In this document: positions 59,382 to 64,000 of the stretch, piece by piece | How positions within the stretch are numbered: position 1 is the first letter of the stretch | Layout: each line of letters starts with the position of its first letter | From: Mesorhizobium sp. | Lineage (GTDB): Bacteria; Pseudomonadota; Alphaproteobacteria; Rhizobiales; Rhizobiaceae | DNA: 64,000 bases | Reading direction: 5' to 3' | NCBI RefSeq assembly: GCF_024710845.1 | Contig: NZ_JANJTZ010000067.1 | Location: 62,001-126,000, forward strand | Notes under the pieces: generated by a model | Told to the model about the DNA's origin: nothing | The model's input: only the letters and a program-made list of their open reading frames with translations | Database searches by the model: none | Made by a program: the position numbers and the translations under genes

Positions 59382-61061
59382 CTAGAACAGGCCCTCGATG
59401 TAGCCCATGTCGTTGAGGAAGATCTTCTCCGACGACGGGTTCTTCGGCAGGCCGGGCATGGTCATGATCTCGCCACAGATCGCCACGACGAAGCCCGCGC
59501 CGGCCGAGAGCCTGACCTCGCGCACCGGCACGACATGGCCCGTCGGCGCGCCGCGCAGGTTGGGGTCGGTCGAGAACGAATACTGCGTCTTGGCCATACA
59601 CACCGGCAGGTGGCCGTAGCCCTGGTCCTCCCAGGACTTCAGCTGGTCGCGCACCGATTTGTCGGCAATCGCCTCCGAGCCGCGATAGATGCGCTTGACG
59701 ATCGTATCGATCTTGTCGAACAGCTTCATCTCGTCCGGATAGAGCGGCGAGAACTGCGAGGCGCCGCTTTCGGCGAGCTGGACCACCTTGTGCGCCAGTT
59801 CCTCGATGCCGGCCGAGCCGTGCGCCCAGTGCTTGCACAGGATCGCCTCGGAGCCCTGGCTTGCGACATAGTCCTTCATCGCCTGGATCTCGGCGTCGGT
59901 GTCGGTGGTGAAATGGTTCATGGCGACCACGACCGGAACGCCGAACTGCTTCACGTTCTCGATGTGGCGGCCGAGATTGGCGCAGCCCTTCTTCACCGCC
60001 TCGACATTCTCCTTGCCGAGGTCTTCCTTCTTCACGCCGCCGTTCATCTTCATCGCCCGCACGGTGGCGACGATGACGGCGGCGGCCGGCTTGAGCCCCG
60101 CCTTGCGGCACTTGATGTCGAAGAACTTTTCCGCGCCGAGGTCCGCGCCGAAACCGGCCTCGGTCACGACGTAGTCGGCGAGCTTCAGCGCGGTGGTGGT
60201 CGCCACCACCGAGTTGCAGCCATGTGCGATGTTGGCGAAGGGACCGCCATGCACAAAGGCCGGGTTGTTCTCCAGCGTCTGCACCAGGTTCGGCTGCATC
60301 GCGTCCTTCAAGAGCACCGCCATCGCGCCGTCGGCCTTGAGGTCGCGGGCATAGACAGGCGTCTTGTCGCGGCGGTAGGCGATGATGATGTCGCCGATGC
60401 GCTTCTGCAGGTCCTTGAGGTCGGTGGCCAGGCACAGGATCGCCATGACTTCCGAAGCCACCGTGATGTCGAAGCCCGCTTCGCGCGGATAGCCGTTGGC
60501 GACGCCGCCGAGCGAACAGATGATCTCGCGCAGCGCCCGGTCGTTCATGTCCATGACGCGGCGCCAGGCGACGCGGCGGGTGTCGATGCCGAGCTCGTTG
60601 CCCCAGTAGATGTGGTTGTCGATCAGGGCCGACAGAAGGTTGTGCGCGGTGGTGATGGCGTGGAAATCGCCGGTGAAGTGGAGGTTCATGTCCTCCATGG
60701 GCACCACCTGGGCGTAGCCGCCGCCGGCAGCGCCGCCCTTGACGCCGAAGTTCGGCCCGAGCGAGGCCTCGCGGATGCAGGTGATCGCGCGCTTGCCGAT
60801 GCGGTTGAGCCCGTCGCCGAGGCCGACGGTCGTCGTCGTCTTGCCCTCGCCCGCCGGCGTCGGGTTGATCGCGGTGACGAGGATCAGGTGACCGTTCTTG
60901 TCGCCCCGTTTGGAGGCGATGAACTCGGCCGAGATCTTCGCCTTGTCGTGGCCGTAGGGCAGAAGATGCTCCTCGGGGATCCCGAGCTTGGCACCGATCT
61001 TCATGATCGGCTGCTTCTTCGCGGCGCGCGCGATCTCGATGTCGCTCTTGAATTCGGCCAT
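59382..61061 (-). CDS. fhs: Formate-tetrahydrofolate ligase
   Basis: 559 residues, the normal length. P-loop [18 protein letters not shown] (about 64-81), the [20 protein letters not shown] block (about 92-111) and [12 protein letters not shown] (about 353-364) are intact. It attaches formate to tetrahydrofolate with ATP, feeding one-carbon metabolism. GGGGGAG stands 6 bases before ATG 61061. Single gene, 177 bases after the GGDEF gene's start. Confidence 0.97.
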   Translation of the reverse strand: MAEFKSDIEIARAAKKQPIMKIGAKLGIPEEHLLPYGHDKAKISAEFIASKRGDKNGHLILVTAINPTPAGEGKTTTTVGLGDGLNRIGKRAITCIREASLGPNFGVKGGAAGGGYAQVVPMEDMNLHFTGDFHAITTAHNLLSALIDNHIYWGNELGIDTRRVAWRRVMDMNDRALREIICSLGGVANGYPREAGFDITVASEVMAILCLATDLKDLQKRIGDIIIAYRRDKTPVYARDLKADGAMAVLLKDAMQPNLVQTLENNPAFVHGGPFANIAHGCNSVVATTTALKLADYVVTEAGFGADLGAEKFFDIKCRKAGLKPAAAVIVATVRAMKMNGGVKKEDLGKENVEAVKKGCANLGRHIENVKQFGVPVVVAMNHFTTDTDAEIQAMKDYVASQGSEAILCKHWAHGSAGIEELAHKVVQLAESGASQFSPLYPDEMKLFDKIDTIVKRIYRGSEAIADKSVRDQLKSWEDQGYGHLPVCMAKTQYSFSTDPNLRGAPTGHVVPVREVRLSAGAGFVVAICGEIMTMPGLPKNPSSEKIFLNDMGYIEGLF

Positions 61062-61298
61062 GACAGTCTCCCCCGTGGTGGCGGTGTGCAAGTGACGGGC
61101 GATCCCGTCGGATGCGGCGCATAGAGCCCGAGCGCGTATTTTCACGCCGTCCCAAAACAGCCGCCGAATACGCGAAAAGCGACAGGCTGCAAAGCGGGCA
61201 CCCGCGGCATGTCAGCACCCGGCAGGAGACGGCGGCCGAGCGATTACCATTCGCGTCTTTGCGCGTTATCTTTTTTCCAGCACATGCAGGAGGTTCTC

Positions 61299-61652
61299 AT
61301 GAGCTATGTCGACGGTTTCGTTCTCGCCATCCCGAAAAACAACATGGACGCCTACCGCAAGATGGCCGAACTCGGCTGCCAGGTCTGGATGGATCATGGC
61401 GCTCTCGCCTATCTGGAATCCGTCGCCGACGACGTGCCCTACGGCGAACTGACCTCGTTTCCCCGCGCCGTGATGGCGAAGGACGACGAGACGGTCGTCT
61501 TCGCCTGGATCACCTATCGCGACCGGGCGCACCGCGACGAGGTCAACGCCAAGGTCATGGCTGACGAGCGCATGAAGTTCGATCCGGCCACGTCACCCTT
61601 CGACATGAAGCGGATGATCTATGGCGGCTTTTCCGCCATAGTCGAGCGCTAG
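61299..61652 (+). CDS. DUF1428 family protein
   Basis: 117 residues of the ferredoxin-like YbaA/DUF1428 fold: SYVDGFVLAIPKNNMDAYRK (about 2-21), the WITYRDRAHRDEVNAKVMAD segment (about 68-87) and RMIYGGFSAIVE at the end. Function unknown. Ideal AGGAGG 5 bases before ATG 61299. Divergent from fhs. Confidence 0.93.
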   Translation: MSYVDGFVLAIPKNNMDAYRKMAELGCQVWMDHGALAYLESVADDVPYGELTSFPRAVMAKDDETVVFAWITYRDRAHRDEVNAKVMADERMKFDPATSPFDMKRMIYGGFSAIVER

Positions 61653-61753
61653 ACCCGGGCGCGGCAACGCAGCTACACTCCGCAGACTCAAAGGCTCGCG
61701 GAACCCGCGGGCCGAGCGTGCGTTATGTCCGCTCTCGTCGTCATAGGGGTGCA

Positions 61754-62572
61754 ATGCTCGACCGCCGCCACACGCTTCCGAAGACCCTGGCCGCGGCCCT
61801 GCGCAAGCGGGCTCCCCGGTTCGTCAAGGTCGGCGGGGACGATCCCTGCACGACGATCGCTTCCTACAACGTCCACAAATGTGTCGGAAGCGACGGCCGC
61901 TTCGACCCGGGCCGCACGGCTGCGGTGGTGGCCGAACTCGACGCCGACATCGTGGCGCTGCAGGAGGCCGACGAGCGGCTGGGCGAGCGCGTTGGCCTGC
62001 TCGACCTCGAGGCGCTGGCGAAATCGACCGACCTAGTGCCGCTCCACATGCCCCAGGGATCGCGCAGCCACGGCTGGCACGGCAATCTGCTGCTTGCCCG
62101 CGCCGGCGTCGTGCAGGAGGTCAAGACCATCCACCTCCCGGGCCTCGAGCCGCGCGGCGCGCTGATCGTCGATCTCGAGATCAAGGGCGTGCATCTACGC
62201 ATCATCGGCGCGCATTTCGGCCTCTTCCGGCATTCCCGCAAGCGCCAGGCCAACGCGGTCCTGGAGGCCGCGCAGGGCGTGATCCGCCCGACCATCATCC
62301 TCGGCGACCTCAACGAATGGCGCGTCAACACGCGTTCGTCGCTCCTGTCGCTCCTGCCGCATTTCGGCCCGCTCAACGCGGTGCTGCCGAGCTTTCCCTC
62401 GCGCTTTCCGCTGCTGGCGCTCGATCGCATCCTCGCCAGGCCGCAGTCGATGATCTCCTCGATAGAGGTGCACCATTCGCCGCTGGCCCGCGTCGCCTCC
62501 GACCACCTGCCGATCAAGGCAAGGCTGAAGCTGGAAGGCCTCGCCGCGGAGGCTGTTCGCGATGCGGCCTGA
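61754..62572 (+). CDS. Endonuclease/exonuclease/phosphatase family protein
   Basis: 272 residues of the EEP fold: TIASYNVHKCVGSDGRFDP (Asn in SYNVH, about 34-52), IVALQEADERL (Glu, about 67-77), TIILGDLNEW (Asp/Asn, about 183-192) and the C-terminal SDHLPIKARL (Asp-His, about 250-259). These match phosphodiester-cleaving metal sites. ATG 61754 has AGGGG upstream. It precedes the phospholipase-D protein by 47 bases in the same direction, suggesting joint action on phospholipid or phosphodiester substrates. Confidence 0.88.
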   Translation: MLDRRHTLPKTLAAALRKRAPRFVKVGGDDPCTTIASYNVHKCVGSDGRFDPGRTAAVVAELDADIVALQEADERLGERVGLLDLEALAKSTDLVPLHMPQGSRSHGWHGNLLLARAGVVQEVKTIHLPGLEPRGALIVDLEIKGVHLRIIGAHFGLFRHSRKRQANAVLEAAQGVIRPTIILGDLNEWRVNTRSSLLSLLPHFGPLNAVLPSFPSRFPLLALDRILARPQSMISSIEVHHSPLARVASDHLPIKARLKLEGLAAEAVRDAA

Positions 62573-62619
62573 GGCGTATCATCCATGCCGGCTCTGCGGG
62601 GGCTCCTAAGGACGCCGCG

Positions 62620-64000
62620 ATGGACACCGCCATCACAAGGGCGAATGACGACCAGATTGCCGCCGGCAAGAGCGGCCTTCTGCTGGTCGCGGACAACCGC
62701 GCCGCGCTGGCGGTCAGGGTTCTGGCTGCGCGCAGCGCCACCACGACGCTCGATCTCATGTACTACATCCTGCGCAACGACCGCTCGGGCGGTCTGCTGC
62801 TCAAAGAAATCGTCGCCGCCGCCGACCGCGGCGTGAAGGTCCGCCTGCTGATCGACGACATCAATCCGCAGTCGAGCGACGAAACGTACCTGGCGCTGAA
62901 CAGCCACGACAATATCCAGCTGCGCCTGTTCAACCCGGCCGGCATGCGCAACGGCTCGATCTTCCGCTGGCTCGAACTGGTGTCACGCGCCTTCGCCATG
63001 ACGCGGCGCATGCACGCCAAGGCCTTCATCGCCGACCGCCGCATCGCGATCGTCGGCGGCCGCAACATCGGCGACGAGTATTTCGACCAGGCGCAGACCA
63101 ATTTCCGCGATCTCGACCTGCTGATGCTGGGCCGCGCGGTGGACGACACGGTGGCGATCTTCGAGCGCTACTGGCACTGCGACGAGGCGCGCCCGCTGCA
63201 GCTCCTGCATCCCAAGTTCAGGCGCCGGTCGGTGCACGTTCTGCGCGAGGCCGAGCGCGACGCGGGCGAGGTCATGGGCCCCTTCGAGACGATCGACGAG
63301 TTCGTCGCCGCGAATGGCGGGCTGCACTGGGCGGACGGGACGCGCGTCCTGGCCGATCCGCCCGAGAAGGTGCGCGGGCGCGGCTTCCGCTCCTGGCTGA
63401 TGCGCGAACTGATGCCGCTGATCCAGTCGGCGGAGCGAAGGCTCGAGATCGTCTCGCCCTATTTCATTCCCGGCCGCAAGGGATCGGCGATTCTGGCCGA
63501 TCTGGAGCAGAGAGGGGTGAGCGTCAGCGTCCTCACCAACTCGCTCGCCGCCACCGATGTCGCCGCCGTGCACGGCGCTTACGCCAACTACCGCAAGCGG
63601 CTGTTGCGCGCGGGCGTGGCGCTCTACGAGTTCCACCCGTCATCGCGGCCGAAGCGGATCTCGATCTTCGGCTCCAAGGGCGCCAGCCTGCACACCAAGG
63701 CGTTCACCGTCGACGAGAGGCTGGGCTTCATCGGCTCGCTGAATTTCGACCCCCGTTCGGTGTCGCTCAATGCCGAGATGGGCGTAGTCTTCGAGGATCC
63801 TGACCTGGTCGCGGCGCTTCTCGCCCATTTCGAGGCGGAGCGCGACCCCGACGTCAGCTACCGGCTGACGCTGGAGGGCAACCGGCTGCGCTGGAACAGG
63901 TCAAAGGGCGAGAAGAAGCAGCGCTACGGCGAGCCGAAGGCCAGCGTCGGCCGCAGGCTGCTCGCCTTCATCGTGCGCTGGCTGCCGATCGAATCGCAGT
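62620..64000 (+). CDS. Phospholipase D-like / cardiolipin synthase-type protein, 3' partial
   Basis: The frame runs off the window after 460 codons. Both HKD motifs are present: MHAKAFIADRRIAIVGGRN (about 125-143) and LHTKAFTVDERLGFIGSLN (about 358-376). Two HKD motifs form one active site in phospholipase D and bacterial cardiolipin synthases; the ClsC group also pairs with an accessory gene. No N-terminal membrane helices, in contrast to ClsA. AAGGA before ATG 62620. Confidence 0.9.
   Translation, partial: MDTAITRANDDQIAAGKSGLLLVADNRAALAVRVLAARSATTTLDLMYYILRNDRSGGLLLKEIVAAADRGVKVRLLIDDINPQSSDETYLALNSHDNIQLRLFNPAGMRNGSIFRWLELVSRAFAMTRRMHAKAFIADRRIAIVGGRNIGDEYFDQAQTNFRDLDLLMLGRAVDDTVAIFERYWHCDEARPLQLLHPKFRRRSVHVLREAERDAGEVMGPFETIDEFVAANGGLHWADGTRVLADPPEKVRGRGFRSWLMRELMPLIQSAERRLEIVSPYFIPGRKGSAILADLEQRGVSVSVLTNSLAATDVAAVHGAYANYRKRLLRAGVALYEFHPSSRPKRISIFGSKGASLHTKAFTVDERLGFIGSLNFDPRSVSLNAEMGVVFEDPDLVAALLAHFEAERDPDVSYRLTLEGNRLRWNRSKGEKKQRYGEPKASVGRRLLAFIVRWLPIESQ

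Overview
The window is a GC-rich, gene-dense chromosomal segment of an alphaproteobacterium, most likely Hyphomicrobiales (Rhizobiales) near Phyllobacteriaceae/Mesorhizobium. This rests on gene content and order: lgt-midA-pgeF, petABC-apt, DUF1285-nudix-cca diverging from moxR-DUF58-DUF4159, a fused trpE(G) behind a Trp-Trp-Trp leader peptide, and leuA behind a Leu leader. These are recalled family and synteny patterns, not a computed phylogeny. I saw no rRNA, tRNA, CRISPR array, insertion sequence or prophage. About 70 protein genes are described. Most very long opposite-strand frames are GC-driven shadows.

Layout: 1-2067 chromate resistance pair chrB (partial) and chrA. 2064-9330 conserved core: prs, a lipoprotein, an M24 creatinase-like protein, pgeF, midA, lgt, ubiK-like, ybjN-like, csaA-like. 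9496-12708 ychF, corA, a decayed second copy of the ychF 3' end, and a YiiX-like lipoprotein. 12775-14837 Crp/Fnr regulator with a DUF2892 membrane protein, and two MaoC-type hydratases. 14945-19672 a hypothetical gene, an inverted intergenic repeat, apt, an orphan prepilin-peptidase N-domain protein and the cytochrome bc1 operon. 19908-23176 an AlgI/AlgJ-type O-acetyltransferase pair and a small secreted protein. 23196-27775 two tandem ABC half-transporters with small companion genes. 27926-31708 trmL, a ParDE toxin-antitoxin pair, hemF, a LysR regulator and small genes. 31709-34241 cca operon. 34428-41230 MoxR/DUF58/DUF4159 membrane operon. 41391-46583 accessory genes (TerB-like, GNAT, glutathionyl-hydroquinone reductase, nudix, phosphoesterase, hydrolase). 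46580-53789 leuA and trpE(G), each with a leader peptide, and membrane transporters. 53843-61061 cytochrome-like protein, PAP2 phosphatase, ECF42-type sigma factor with its DGPF partner, MarR with cytochrome b561, GGDEF protein, fhs. 61299-64000 DUF1428, an EEP phosphohydrolase and a phospholipase-D protein cut by the window edge.

Most notable for a second look: leuL and trpL appear to share one architecture, a TTGCGC-N17-TATNNN promoter placing +1 on the leader ATG, so both leader peptides would be leaderless. The ECF42/DGPF pair is preceded by a TGTCGA-N17-CGACAT sequence expected of an autoregulated ECF42 promoter. corA is flanked by a complete and a decayed copy of the last ~104 bases of ychF. 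Several very small genes (57, 39, 17 and 15 codons) fall below usual annotation cut-offs.

Start codons were chosen from ribosome-binding sites, family N-termini and overlaps; where two are plausible this is said. No searches were run.
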